From positions 1-64,000 of the forward strand of contig JANQLK010000034.1 of NCBI GenBank assembly GCA_028280615.1: a DNA stretch of 64,000 nucleotides, given 5' to 3'. This stretch comes from Woeseiaceae bacterium. Lineage in GTDB: Bacteria > Pseudomonadota > Gammaproteobacteria > Steroidobacterales > Woeseiaceae. Each line of letters begins with the position of its first letter. Within the stretch, counting starts at the first letter, position 1. The position numbers were made by a program, and so were the translations under genes. Shown here in pieces: positions 25,580-36,830 of this stretch. The notes beneath the pieces were generated by a model, which saw nothing but the letters and a program-made list of their open reading frames with translations, had not been told where the DNA came from and did no database searches.

Positions 25580-26395
25580 ATGAAACGCCGCTGGCTCAAG
25601 TTCGGACTGGCCGGTGCAGCGGCATTGCTGATCGCGGGCTACCTAGCCCTGGCGATCTACGTCGCGAGCATCGACATGCGCGCGCCACCGCCGCCCGGCG
25701 CCACCGCGCCGCTCGAATCCGTCGCGATCTTCGGCGCGAGCGGCACGGCCGGCGACGGGATCTTGAAGGCCGCGCTCGGCAACCCGTCGATCGGCACGAT
25801 TCATGTTGTTACGCGCCGCGCGACGCCCAGAATCGAGGCCGGCGTCCGCGCGGGCAAGGTCGTGATGACAAAGCACATGGATTACCTCGACTACACCGAC
25901 GTGCGCGCGCGGATTGCCGACGTCGACGCCGTGTACTGGGCTATCGGGCTCAGTTCGCTGGGCATCGACGAGGACACCTACCGGCGCATCCATGTGGACT
26001 TCCCCGTGCGGTTCGTCGAGGAGTGGCTCGGCGTGACGACGCGCGAAGCGCCGTCGTTTCACTACATCAGCTCCAGCGACATCTCCGAGGAATCGTCGGC
26101 GATGTGGGCGCGGGTCAAGGTCGAGGCCGAGCACGCGCTGTTCGATCTCGCAGCCGATTCGCCCGTGCGGGTCATCGCCTACCGGCCCGACTACATCGGA
26201 CCGACCGACGAAGAGGCACACCTCGGGCAGCGTTTGTTGTACGGCTTTTTCGCGCCGCTCGGCGTAGCCGTCAAAGCCGAGCAGATCGGTCAGGCGATGA
26301 TGGAGGTATCGCTCCGCGGCGACCAGTTCGGCAACGGCGACAAGCTCGGGACCTTCGGCATTCGCCGCTACGCCGGCGCCTTTGAGTCGAGGTAG
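25580..26395 (+). CDS. Membrane-anchored NAD(P)-binding Rossmann protein (TIP30/HTATIP2-like)
   Basis: A 271-residue protein. Residues 1-30 (KRRWLKFGLAGAAALLIAGYLALAIYVAS) are an N-terminal anchor or uncleaved signal; the dinucleotide fold starts at SVAIFGASGTAGDGILKAAL (GxxGxxG). FHYISSSDISEESSAMWARVKVEAEHAL contains Ser and a WxxxK replacing Tyr-x-x-x-Lys, and RPDYIGPTDEE follows. This resembles HTATIP2/TIP30 or NmrA-like SDRs. Position of the soluble domain relative to the membrane is uncertain. Start ATG 25580 preferred over GTG at 25574. Confidence 0.75.
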   Translation: MKRRWLKFGLAGAAALLIAGYLALAIYVASIDMRAPPPPGATAPLESVAIFGASGTAGDGILKAALGNPSIGTIHVVTRRATPRIEAGVRAGKVVMTKHMDYLDYTDVRARIADVDAVYWAIGLSSLGIDEDTYRRIHVDFPVRFVEEWLGVTTREAPSFHYISSSDISEESSAMWARVKVEAEHALFDLAADSPVRVIAYRPDYIGPTDEEAHLGQRLLYGFFAPLGVAVKAEQIGQAMMEVSLRGDQFGNGDKLGTFGIRRYAGAFESR

Positions 26396-26464
26396 AGTAG
26401 CGGCGGTTTGCTCCGCGAACGCAGCAGGCTGCTATTCTCGTTGGTGAATCGAGGTGCTGATGCA

Positions 26465-27775
26465 ATGTCTGAATTGAATTCGCGGGCGGCGATTGCTTTG
26501 CTGCTCGCAGCTCTGGGGTTCTCGCAGTCGGCAACGGCCGAAACGCCCGTTCGCGCGAGCGCCGAGCGCCTGGAATCTCGCATCCAGGCGCTGGCCGCGT
26601 TCGGGGCGAACCCGGAGGGCGGCGTGAGCCGAGTCGCGTTCAGCGATGCCGACATCGCGGGCCGCGCCTGGCTCATCGCCGAGATGGAGCGACTGGGTCT
26701 CGACGTCCGTGTCGATGCCGCGGGAAACGTCATCGGCCGTCGCGCCGGGCGCCGCGATGAGCTCCCGCCGATCCTGTTCGGCTCGCACATCGACTCGGTG
26801 CCGGACGGCGGCAACTACGATGGCGACGTCGGTGTCGTCGGTGCGCTCGAAGTCATCGAGCTCCTGAACGAAAACGACATCGAGACACGTCACCCGCTCG
26901 AAGTTGTCAGCTTTACCGATGAGGAAGGCGGCCTGACCGGCAGCCGGGCGATGGTCGGCAAGCTGACCGACGCCGCAATGGACGTCGTCACGCACTCGGG
27001 TTATACGATTCGCGACGGCATCGGCCGAGTCGGCGGCGACCCGGACGGCATCGATGCCGCGGCGCGCAGTGAGGGCGACCTCAAGGCATACCTGGAACTG
27101 CACATCGAACAGGGCGCCATCCTCGAGGAGTCCGGCATCGAAATTGGCGTGGTCGAGGGGATCGTCGGCATTCGCTGGTGGGACGTCACGATCGATGGCA
27201 TGGCAAACCACGCCGGCACGACGCCCATGAATCGCCGCCGGGATGCACTGCTCGCCGCCAGCGAGCTGGCGCTCGCGGTCAACCGCGTCGCCGTCGAGCT
27301 CGAGGGCCGCCAGGTCGCGACCGTGGGCCGCATCCAGGCCCTGCCCGGCGCGCCCAACGTCATCCCCGGCCGCGTGATTATGAGCCTCGAGATTCGCGAC
27401 CTCGACGCGAACAAGATGCAGGCCGTGTTCGATCGCATCGAGGCCGAGGCCGAACGCATCGCCGATGCCCGCGAAACGCCTGTACGGTTCGATGAAATCG
27501 ACGTCGCGTCGCCGCCGGCGCCAACCGACGAGGCCATGCGCGACCTCATCGCGGATGCAGCCGGCAGGCTGGGTCTCACATACCGGCGCATGCCCTCGGG
27601 CGCGGGCCACGACGCGCAGGATATGGCTCTGATCGCACCGGCCGGCATGATCTTCGTGCCCAGCAAGGGCGGCATCAGCCATTCACCCGATGAGTACACA
27701 TCGCCCGAAGACATGGCCAACGGCGTGAGCGTTTTGTATCACGCCGTGCTGGCTGTCGACCGGTCGGAACTGTGA
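26465..27775 (+). CDS. Zn-dependent amidase/hydantoinase-carbamoylase family (M20)
   Basis: A 436-residue enzyme starting MSELNSRAAIALLLAALGFSQSATA, a probable signal peptide, unusual for this normally cytosolic family. The metal site is visible: GSHIDSVPDGGNYDGDVGVVG, then FTDEEGGLTGSRAM, then LHIEQGAILEESG, and the closing PSGAGHDAQDM. These correspond to N-carbamoyl-L-amino acid hydrolase, allantoate amidohydrolase or beta-ureidopropionase. The reaction is hydrolysis of an N-carbamoyl or ureido bond. The stop overlaps the GTG start of the crotonase gene by four bases, so they are co-translated. Confidence 0.9.
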   Translation: MSELNSRAAIALLLAALGFSQSATAETPVRASAERLESRIQALAAFGANPEGGVSRVAFSDADIAGRAWLIAEMERLGLDVRVDAAGNVIGRRAGRRDELPPILFGSHIDSVPDGGNYDGDVGVVGALEVIELLNENDIETRHPLEVVSFTDEEGGLTGSRAMVGKLTDAAMDVVTHSGYTIRDGIGRVGGDPDGIDAAARSEGDLKAYLELHIEQGAILEESGIEIGVVEGIVGIRWWDVTIDGMANHAGTTPMNRRRDALLAASELALAVNRVAVELEGRQVATVGRIQALPGAPNVIPGRVIMSLEIRDLDANKMQAVFDRIEAEAERIADARETPVRFDEIDVASPPAPTDEAMRDLIADAAGRLGLTYRRMPSGAGHDAQDMALIAPAGMIFVPSKGGISHSPDEYTSPEDMANGVSVLYHAVLAVDRSEL

Positions 27776-28509
27776 GTGACTCGGACTTGAGCTACGGCTT
27801 CGAGGACGGCATAGCGACGATCCGCATCGACGACGGCAAGCGCAACGCGCTTCCGCCCGAGCTGATCGGCGAGCTGTACGCGGCCTTCGACCGTGCCGAG
27901 GCCGACGAGGCCGCCGTGATCCTGACGGGTCGCGAGTCAGTGTTCTCGGCGGGCTTCGATTTGAATGTCATGAAGCGAGGGGGACGCCGCGCGATCGGCA
28001 TGCTCAGGTCCGGCTACGGCCTGACGGCAAGGGTCCTCGAGTACCCCCATCCGGTCGTCGCAGCCTGCAACGGCCACTGCTACGCGATGGGTGTGTTCCT
28101 GATGCTTTCTGCCGACCATGTCATCGGCACGCACGGCGAATTCCGGATTTCGGCGAACGAAGTGGCGATTGGCCTCAAGATGCCACGCGTCGCGGCGACG
28201 ATGCTCGAGCATCGGCTCGCGCCATCGGCCTACCAGCGTGCCGTGACGCTCGCGGCCGAGTTCAATCCAGAGGATGCGCTCAAGGCCGGCTTCTTCGATG
28301 AACTCGTCGACGCCGGGGCGCTCGCGACCGTAGCGCACGCGCGAGCGAAGGCCTTCAGTGCGCTGCCTGCCGCTACCCATGCAGTATCGAAGCGCAGGAT
28401 TCGCAAGGCGACGATCCGGCGCATTCGCCGCAGCATCCCGCTCGATATCGTCGACGCCGCAATGATGGGTCTGCGCGGCGTCAAGCCTCGCGACAAGAAG
28501 CGAGCCTGA
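27772..28509 (+). CDS. Enoyl-CoA hydratase/isomerase (crotonase) family protein
   Basis: A 245-residue crotonase fold protein: GIATIRIDDGKRNALPPELIGELY, then VILTGRESVFSAGFDLNVMK (oxyanion-hole backbone), then HPVVAACNGHCYAMGVFLML. The usual catalytic glutamates near AxGGG and the second site are not obvious (GHCYAMG replaces G-x-A-x-G-G-G), so activity on CoA thioesters is likely but a classical hydratase mechanism is doubtful. Basic C-terminus (KRRIRKATIRRIRR). Start is GTG at 27772 overlapping the amidase stop. Confidence 0.85.
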   Translation: MSDSDLSYGFEDGIATIRIDDGKRNALPPELIGELYAAFDRAEADEAAVILTGRESVFSAGFDLNVMKRGGRRAIGMLRSGYGLTARVLEYPHPVVAACNGHCYAMGVFLMLSADHVIGTHGEFRISANEVAIGLKMPRVAATMLEHRLAPSAYQRAVTLAAEFNPEDALKAGFFDELVDAGALATVAHARAKAFSALPAATHAVSKRRIRKATIRRIRRSIPLDIVDAAMMGLRGVKPRDKKRA

Positions 28510-28515
28510 GCGCAA

Positions 28516-28542
28516 GCGGCGGCGCCCGATGGGCGCCGCCGC
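28516..28542. terminator. GC-rich hairpin between convergent crotonase and katG genes
   Basis: GCGGCGGCGCCC, loop GAT, then GGGCGCCGCCGC: a perfect 12-bp stem with a three-base loop. It sits 7 bases after the crotonase stop and 24 bases before the katG stop, so it could terminate both. No T-run follows on either strand, so termination may be weak or Rho-assisted. Confidence 0.55.
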
Positions 28543-28565
28543 GGTATCCAGACAGATTGCGACCG

Positions 28566-31009
<2,444 letters not shown>

Positions 31010-32191
31010 ATGCGATCGAGCAGGCTGCTGGTGTTGTTTCTGGTCACGGCGACGGCCCTCGCCGACGACGACTACCTTGAGGATGCGCGGGCAATTCTTG
31101 CGAACGCACCCATCATCGACGGCCACAACGACCTGCCGTGGGGCCTGCGCGGCGACGCGGGCGATGATCCGGAGCTGGCCGAAGTCGTCAACCCGAGCGG
31201 ACCCGACACGGACCTCGACCGCCTTAAGGCAGGATTCGTCGGCGGCCAGTTCTGGTCGGTCTATGTGCCCAGCGCCATCGAGCCGCTGGAGTCGGTGCGC
31301 TACCAGCTCGAGCAGATCGACATCGCACGACGCATGATAAGAGCCAACCCGGACACGCTGGCGCTGGCGCTGACCGCTGCTGACATCGACGCGGCGAACC
31401 GCGACGGCAAGATTGCGTCGCTGCTCGGCATCGAAGGTGCGCATACGATCGCGGGTTCATTGAGCGTGCTGCGCGACTACTATCGCCTGGGCGTTCGCTA
31501 TGTGGGGCTCACGCACTTCAGATCCACCGACTGGGCCGACTCGGCGACGGGCGAGCGCCTGAGCGGCGGCCTGTCACCGTTCGGCGAAAAGGTAATACGT
31601 GAAATGAATCGCCTCGGCATGATCGTCGATCTTGCCCACACGTCGGCGGAGACGATCGACGACGTCATTGCCGTGAGCAGCGCCCCCGTCATCGTCTCAC
31701 ACACGGCAGCCGCCGCCGTCGTACCGCACGAGCGCAATCTCGGCGATGCGTCGCTCGAGGCAATCGCAAAGAAGGGCGGCGTCATCATGGTCTGCTTCAT
31801 CCCGCCGTTCGTCTCCGACGAGGTACGTGTGTGGCAGGAAGGCATGATGCCGCTCCTGGCGGAGGCCAGGAGCGAGGCGGATTGGGTCCGGATCACGGCC
31901 GCCTACGTCGAGGAGAACGGCACGCCGGGCCGCGCGACGATCTCGGACGTCGCCGACCACATCGAGCACATCGCGAACGTCGCGGGCATCGAGCACGTGG
32001 GTATCGGCGCCGACTTCTACGGCGCCGAGCAGGAGCATGAACTCGTGCGGGGTCTCGAGGACGTGTCGAAGTACCCGCAGCTGTTCGCCGAACTGCTGAG
32101 GCGCGGCTGGGCCGACGACGATCTCGAAAAACTGTCGCGCGAAAACGTCCTGCGAGTCATGCGCGCCGTCGAGGAAGCCGCGGAACGCTGA
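31010..32191 (+). CDS. Membrane dipeptidase (M19, renal dipeptidase family)
   Basis: A 393-residue zinc dipeptidase with signal peptide MRSSRLLVLFLVTATALA. Metal and active-site motifs: IIDGHNDLPWGLRG (HxD), then LLGIEGAHTIAG (bridging Glu), then GMIVDLAHTSAETIDDVI (His), then PVIVSHTAAAAVVPHERN (second His in SHT), and HVGIGADFYGAE. Secreted or periplasmic enzyme hydrolysing dipeptides, possibly involved in amino-acid scavenging with the neighbouring symporter, which is convergent. Starts 197 bases from katG with which it is divergent. Ordinary length. Confidence 0.93.
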   Translation: MRSSRLLVLFLVTATALADDDYLEDARAILANAPIIDGHNDLPWGLRGDAGDDPELAEVVNPSGPDTDLDRLKAGFVGGQFWSVYVPSAIEPLESVRYQLEQIDIARRMIRANPDTLALALTAADIDAANRDGKIASLLGIEGAHTIAGSLSVLRDYYRLGVRYVGLTHFRSTDWADSATGERLSGGLSPFGEKVIREMNRLGMIVDLAHTSAETIDDVIAVSSAPVIVSHTAAAAVVPHERNLGDASLEAIAKKGGVIMVCFIPPFVSDEVRVWQEGMMPLLAEARSEADWVRITAAYVEENGTPGRATISDVADHIEHIANVAGIEHVGIGADFYGAEQEHELVRGLEDVSKYPQLFAELLRRGWADDDLEKLSRENVLRVMRAVEEAAER

Positions 32192-32203
32192 TCGTCCGCC
32201 TGC

Positions 32204-33769
32204 CTACCACCAGGTCGCGTACAGCGCGACCAGCATCAGCAAAATCGCCGCCGCACCCGCGTTGAAACCCGCGGTCGTCCGCGTGTCGACGTCCCGGTAA
32301 TCGATCGCGTCGGGATGATCCTCCGCGCCCTGAAGTTTCGATGCAACTACGCCGACCGCGACGCACAGAACGAAAACGAAGCCGACCCTGTCGATGAACG
32401 GCAGCGTCGGCCAACCGAGCTTGAAGGCAATCGAGAATACGGCGGAACCGAGTGCCGCGAGCAGCGCACCCATGGCCGTCGTCTGCGGCCAGAAGAAGCC
32501 GAGCAGAAACAGCGCACAAACGCCCGGCGTGAAGAACCCCGTGAATTCCTGGATGTACTGGAACGCCTCCGGGAAGTTGCCGAGCAAGGGCTGAGCCACG
32601 AGCATTGCGATGACGATCGCCGTGAAGCTTGCGATTCGGCCCGTTCGAACCAGGCTCGCCTCCGAGTCTTCCGTCGGCGTGATGTGCCGGTAAAGATCCA
32701 TCGTGAAGATCGTGGCGATCGAATTCATCATCGATGCGAGCGACGAGACGATCGCCGCGATCAGGGCGGCGAAAACGAGCCCCAGTATGCCGGCCGGCAG
32801 CAGGTTCATGACGGTCGGATAGGCCCGGTCCGGCGCCGACAGGTCCGGCGCAAGGATCGCCGCCGCGACGCCGGGCAGGACGATGACGAGCGGCATGACC
32901 ATCTTGAGGAATGCCGCGAACAGGATGCCTTTCTGCGCCTCCTGCGTACTCCTTGCGGCCAGCGCACGCTGAATGATGTATTGATTGAAGCCCCAGTACG
33001 ACAGGTTCATGATCCACATCCCGCCGACCAGCACGGACACGCCGGGCAGGCTGGCATAGTGCGGTGAGTCCTTGACGAAAACCAGGTCGAAGCGCTCGGG
33101 GGTCCGCTCGAGCAGGGTCTTAAAGCCTGCCGCGACACCCGCGCCGCCCGACACTTCGTTCAGCGAAATAATCGCGATCAGAATGCCGCCGAACACCAGC
33201 AGCGTGACCTGCACGATGTCCGTGAGTGCGACTGCCTTGAGCCCGCCATACAGCGAGTACGCCGCCGCGAACAGCCCGAGCGCAACCAGTGCCGTAGTGA
33301 GATCGAGCCCGGTCACGGTGTTCACGGCCAGCGCGCCGAGCCAGAGGATTGACGTCAGGTTCACGAACACGTAGATGCCGAGCCAGAACACGGCCATGAC
33401 GTTGCGCACACGGCTGTCGTACCGCTCCTCGAGGAACTGCGGCATCGTGAAGATCTTGTGCTTCAGGAACACGGGCAACAGCCACTTCGCGACCACGACC
33501 AGCGTCAGCGCCGCCATCCATTCGTAGGCGCCGATGGCGATCCCCATGACCCAGGCGGATCCCGACATGCCGATGATCTGCTCCGCCGAGATGTTCGCTG
33601 CGATCAGCGAAGCACCGATTGCCCACCAGGGCAGTGCCCGTCCGGCAAGGAAGTAGTCGCTGGAGTTCTTCGCATGCCCTGCCTCCTCGCGGGAAACCCA
33701 CTGCGCAAGCAGCAACAGAAACACGGCGTAGACGGCGACGATCGCGAGATCCAGTGAATCGAGATGCAC
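32204..33769 (-). CDS. Sodium:solute symporter (SSS/SLC5) family, SglT-like
   Basis: A 521-residue inner-membrane transporter with about 13-14 helices. N-terminal LDLAIVAVYAVFLLLLAQWV, then SSDYFLAGRALPWWAIGASLIAANISAEQIIGMSGSAW, the TM1 Na+-site motif of SLC5 proteins, then LTSILWLGALAVNTVTGLD and SYWGFNQYIIQRALAARSTQEA as the cation/substrate segments. GAYEWMAALTLVVVAKW and the Q-rich segment resemble sugar or myo-inositol symporters rather than pantothenate ones. Substrate unknown. It is transcribed convergently with the M19 dipeptidase. Confidence 0.9.
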   Translation of the reverse strand: MHLDSLDLAIVAVYAVFLLLLAQWVSREEAGHAKNSSDYFLAGRALPWWAIGASLIAANISAEQIIGMSGSAWVMGIAIGAYEWMAALTLVVVAKWLLPVFLKHKIFTMPQFLEERYDSRVRNVMAVFWLGIYVFVNLTSILWLGALAVNTVTGLDLTTALVALGLFAAAYSLYGGLKAVALTDIVQVTLLVFGGILIAIISLNEVSGGAGVAAGFKTLLERTPERFDLVFVKDSPHYASLPGVSVLVGGMWIMNLSYWGFNQYIIQRALAARSTQEAQKGILFAAFLKMVMPLVIVLPGVAAAILAPDLSAPDRAYPTVMNLLPAGILGLVFAALIAAIVSSLASMMNSIATIFTMDLYRHITPTEDSEASLVRTGRIASFTAIVIAMLVAQPLLGNFPEAFQYIQEFTGFFTPGVCALFLLGFFWPQTTAMGALLAALGSAVFSIAFKLGWPTLPFIDRVGFVFVLCVAVGVVASKLQGAEDHPDAIDYRDVDTRTTAGFNAGAAAILLMLVALYATWW

Positions 33770-33928
33770 AGAGTCCCCTTCTTGTTCTTGGTCTGTGCGG
33801 CAGGCGGTCCTTCACCGTCGCCTTGCTGCGCGAACGTAGGCCCGGATTCGGGCTGACGTTCGAGCATAGCAAAGTCCGCGGCGAGGCCGCTCTAGCCCGC
33901 GCAATCGGTGAGACACTCGGGCTAGGAA

Positions 33929-34192
33929 TCAGGTGCGCCGCAGCTGCGAGCCCCGATCGAATGCTTCGGGCCAGCAATAGTCGAGAACACTGCGCAGGGC
34001 ATCGACGACGAGACCGGCGAATACCGAGTAGCCGACGAAAACGCCGGCCGCCTGGGGCCAGCTGTCGATGCGCGTGTCCAATCCGCTGACCAGGCCGGTT
34101 GCGGCAAGCAGGAAGGCCGAAGCGGCAATGCAGGCCGCTCCGAGGGTGAACGCAATCGTCACGCCGAGTCGTTCTGCTTTCACGGGTTTCAT
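33929..34192 (-). CDS. Small two-span membrane protein, hypothetical
   Basis: An 87-residue protein from the ATG at 34192, MKPVKAERLGVTIAFTLGAACIAASAFLL, with a second helix in AAGVFVGYSVFAGLVVDALRS. There are two hydrophobic segments with the polar ends in the cytosol. A longer open frame upstream reaches 34753 but is antisense to the DVR-like gene and not credible. No family recognised. It is on the minus strand between the SSS gene and the DVR-like gene. Confidence 0.6.
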   Translation of the reverse strand: MKPVKAERLGVTIAFTLGAACIAASAFLLAATGLVSGLDTRIDSWPQAAGVFVGYSVFAGLVVDALRSVLDYCWPEAFDRGSQLRRT

Positions 34193-34381
34193 CGGACTAC
34201 CTGTTGACCTAAGCCAGACTCCGGCAACAATTGTACATCTTTTTGCTATCTTTCGTATATACGTTTCGTCGACTGCGTCACAAAACCGGACGAAATCCGG
34301 CTGACGCGGTGTTGTCGACGAAGTCAGCGCCCGGATTGTCCCATCTGTCGAATCGGTGTCTTGCCGCGTAGACTTTCGGCG

Positions 34382-35341
34382 ATGGAATCGCCAACGAGAC
34401 GCATCCTGCTCGCCGGCGCAACCGGCTACATCGGCGCTGCCGTTGCCCGCGAACTGCTCGCGCGCGACTTCGACGTCGTTGCGATCGCGAGGCGAGAGAC
34501 CGATCTTCCGGACCTCGAGCTCAAGGTCGCGTGCCTCGACGACGCTCGGCAGCTTACCGCGGCACTCGGTGATACGCGCATCGACGCGGCAGTGTCCTGC
34601 ATCGCGTCGCGAAGCGGCACGCCCGAGGACGCCTGGCGGGTCGACTACGAGGCCAATCGAAATCTCCTCGGCCTCGCGCAAAAGGCCGGCGCGAGCCGTT
34701 TCCTGCTGTTGTCGGCGATCTGCGTACAGAAGCCTCGCCTCGCGTTCCAGCACGCCAAGCTCGCATTCGAGCGGGAGCTCGCAGACTCAGGCATCGACTT
34801 CACGATCGTCCGCCCCACGGCATTCTTCAAGTCCCTGTCCGGTCAGATCGAGCGCGTCAGGGCCGGCAAGCCGTTCCTGGTTTTCGGCGACGGCACCGAA
34901 ACGGCGTGCAAGCCGATTGGCGAGGCCGACCTGGCCAGGTTCATCGCAGACAGCCTCGGGAACCCGGCGGCTCGCAACAGGATTCTGCCGATCGGCGGTC
35001 CCGGCGAAGCGATCTCGCCGCGGCAGCAGGGCGAACTGCTATTCGAGCTGACCGGCATGCCGATCGCCTTCCGCTCGGTTCCGCCCGGCATGTTTACGAT
35101 TGCGCACAGGCTACTGGCGCCGATTGGACGGATCTGGCCTGCCGCGCGTCGCAAGGCGGAACTCGCGAGAATCGGTCACTACTATGCGACCGAATCGATG
35201 CTGCTATGGGACGCGGACCAAGGGCGTTACGATGCCGACGCAACGCCGTCGACCGGCACGACTACGCTTCGAGATTTCTACGCGCACGCTCTCGAGCACG
35301 GTCTCGACGGGCAGGCGCTAGGCGATCACAAGGTGTTTTGA
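34382..35341 (+). CDS. Divinyl chlorophyllide a 8-vinyl-reductase (DVR/BciA)-like NAD(P)H-binding protein
   Basis: A 319-residue atypical SDR from the ATG at 34382. RRILLAGATGYIGAAVAREL is the nucleotide loop (12-18). AAVSCIASRSGTPEDAWRVDYEANRNLLGLA, then FLLLSAICVQKPRLAFQHAKLAFEREL, then FTIVRPTAFFKSLSGQIERVRAGKPFLVFGDG, then CKPIGEADLARFIADSL match the plant/bacterial DVR (BciA) pattern closely. The classical enzyme reduces the 8-vinyl group of divinyl chlorophyllide. No other bacteriochlorophyll gene is in this window, so the substrate may be another tetrapyrrole or unrelated molecule. It is convergent with cysG, a sirohaem gene, whose stop lies 9 bases away. Confidence 0.82.
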   Translation: MESPTRRILLAGATGYIGAAVARELLARDFDVVAIARRETDLPDLELKVACLDDARQLTAALGDTRIDAAVSCIASRSGTPEDAWRVDYEANRNLLGLAQKAGASRFLLLSAICVQKPRLAFQHAKLAFERELADSGIDFTIVRPTAFFKSLSGQIERVRAGKPFLVFGDGTETACKPIGEADLARFIADSLGNPAARNRILPIGGPGEAISPRQQGELLFELTGMPIAFRSVPPGMFTIAHRLLAPIGRIWPAARRKAELARIGHYYATESMLLWDADQGRYDADATPSTGTTTLRDFYAHALEHGLDGQALGDHKVF

Positions 35342-35349
35342 CGACACAG

Positions 35350-36819
35350 CTAAGCCGCGCCGAATGCCGCCGAGGACGTTGTGGCCTCGACTGTCCGAAG
35401 CCCGTCCATTGGCGCCTGCTCCGCGCGTTCGCCCCTGCCGTCGAACCAGCGGAATTCGTCGGCCAGCGCCGTCACTTGGCCGATATAGACGATCGCGGGC
35501 GCCTCGATGTTATGCCGTTCGGCGTCCTCGACCATCGTGCCGACTGTAGACCTCACCGCCCGCTGAGCCGGCGTGGTACCGCGCTCGACGAAGGCGACCG
35601 GCAGGTTGCGCGCGACGCCATGCTCGTTTAGCTGCCTGCTGACGTTGCCGATCGCACCTACGCCCATGTACAGGCACAGGGTATGGCCGCCCTTGAGCAG
35701 TGCGGGCCAGTCCGGCGGCAGATCCTTGTCGAGCCTCGCCGTGGCGAAGGTCACGCTGCCGCTGACGCCGCGGTAGGTTAGCGGGATACCGGCGTAGGCC
35801 GCGCAGCCGAGCGCCGCGGAGATGCCCGGCACGACCTGGAACGGCAGCCCGGCACTCTTCAACGCCTTGATTTCCTCGCCGCCGCGGCCGAACACGAACG
35901 GGTCGCCGCCCTTCAGACGACAGACGCGGTTGCCCTCGGCGACCAGGCGCACGAGCAGCGCGTTGATTTCCTCCTGACCGTTGGTCGAGGAGTCCGGGCT
36001 CTTGCCGACGTGGATCAGTTCGGCGTCTTTACGCGCGAAATCGAGGATCGGGGCCGACACGAGGCGGTCATACAGCACGACGTCGGCCGTGCGGATGAGC
36101 TGCTGCGCCTTGAGCGTCACGAGCGACGGATCGCCCGGCCCGGCGCCGACGATCCAGCCCTCGCCTTCGGGCGTTTCGTGCCCGACCGCCTCGGTCAGGA
36201 GCTCGCGTCGAATCTTCCGCTCGGCTTCAGCTCGTCGGCCTGCGAGAAAGAGCCTCGCAACGGCGCCGTCGAAAAACGCCTGCCAGAACCGGAGCCGCAT
36301 GCGGCCGGACTCGAAGCGCTTTTTGACCAGCCCGCGCCAGCGCGCGGCTTCGCTTGCAAGCTCGCCGATACGCGCCGGCAGTATCGCCTCGATACGCGCC
36401 TTGAGCTGCTGCGCGAGCACCGGGGCCGCACCGCCCGTGCCTATCGCGACGACGACGGGCGAGCGGTCGACGATTGCCGGCAGGATGAAGCTCGACAGGT
36501 CATTGTCGTCGACGACGTTGCACGGCCGTGCCCGCTCCTCACAGTCCTCCGAGATGCGTCGGTTTACGGCGGTATCGTCGGTGGCGGCAACGACCAGCCA
36601 GTAGCCGTCGACGAGCCCTTCGGAGTAGTGCGCGTCGATATGCTCTAACGTTCCGTCGTTGACGAGGGTCTGCAGGTAGTCGTTTATCGTTGGGGAGACG
36701 ATCGTGATCTTTGCGCCGGTGCGCGACAGGATGCGAATCTTGCGCTCGGCCACGACCCCGCCGCCGACGACCAGGCATCGGCGGCCGGCAAGGCCCATGA
36801 AGATCGGCAGTCGGTCCAT
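35350..36819 (-). CDS. cysG: Sirohaem synthase CysG (dehydrogenase/ferrochelatase + uroporphyrinogen methyltransferase)
   Basis: A 489-residue bifunctional enzyme supplying sirohaem to sulfite reductase. N-terminal part: IFMGLAGRRCLVVGGGVVAERKI (NAD site), NVVDDNDLSSFILPAI with D104, the aspartate of the dehydrogenase-chelatase centre, then VVVAIGTGGAAPVLA. By comparison with the known Salmonella sequence, the phosphoserine position 128 is Thr here. C-terminal SUMT domain: GWIVGAGPGDPSLVTLKAQQLI, VCRLKGGDPFVFGRGGEEI, PGISAALGCAAYAGIPLTYR. It is the last gene of cysJ-cysI-cysH-cysG, 11 bases after cysH, on the minus strand. Confidence 0.94.
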   Translation of the reverse strand: MDRLPIFMGLAGRRCLVVGGGVVAERKIRILSRTGAKITIVSPTINDYLQTLVNDGTLEHIDAHYSEGLVDGYWLVVAATDDTAVNRRISEDCEERARPCNVVDDNDLSSFILPAIVDRSPVVVAIGTGGAAPVLAQQLKARIEAILPARIGELASEAARWRGLVKKRFESGRMRLRFWQAFFDGAVARLFLAGRRAEAERKIRRELLTEAVGHETPEGEGWIVGAGPGDPSLVTLKAQQLIRTADVVLYDRLVSAPILDFARKDAELIHVGKSPDSSTNGQEEINALLVRLVAEGNRVCRLKGGDPFVFGRGGEEIKALKSAGLPFQVVPGISAALGCAAYAGIPLTYRGVSGSVTFATARLDKDLPPDWPALLKGGHTLCLYMGVGAIGNVSRQLNEHGVARNLPVAFVERGTTPAQRAVRSTVGTMVEDAERHNIEAPAIVYIGQVTALADEFRWFDGRGERAEQAPMDGLRTVEATTSSAAFGAA

Positions 36820-36830
36820 CGCGTATGCCG

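Noticed and set aside
34193..34753. N-terminal extension of the small membrane protein to 274 residues
   Set aside because: The extension runs antisense through the DVR-like gene and lacks any motif; the ATG at 34192 makes a normal two-span protein.
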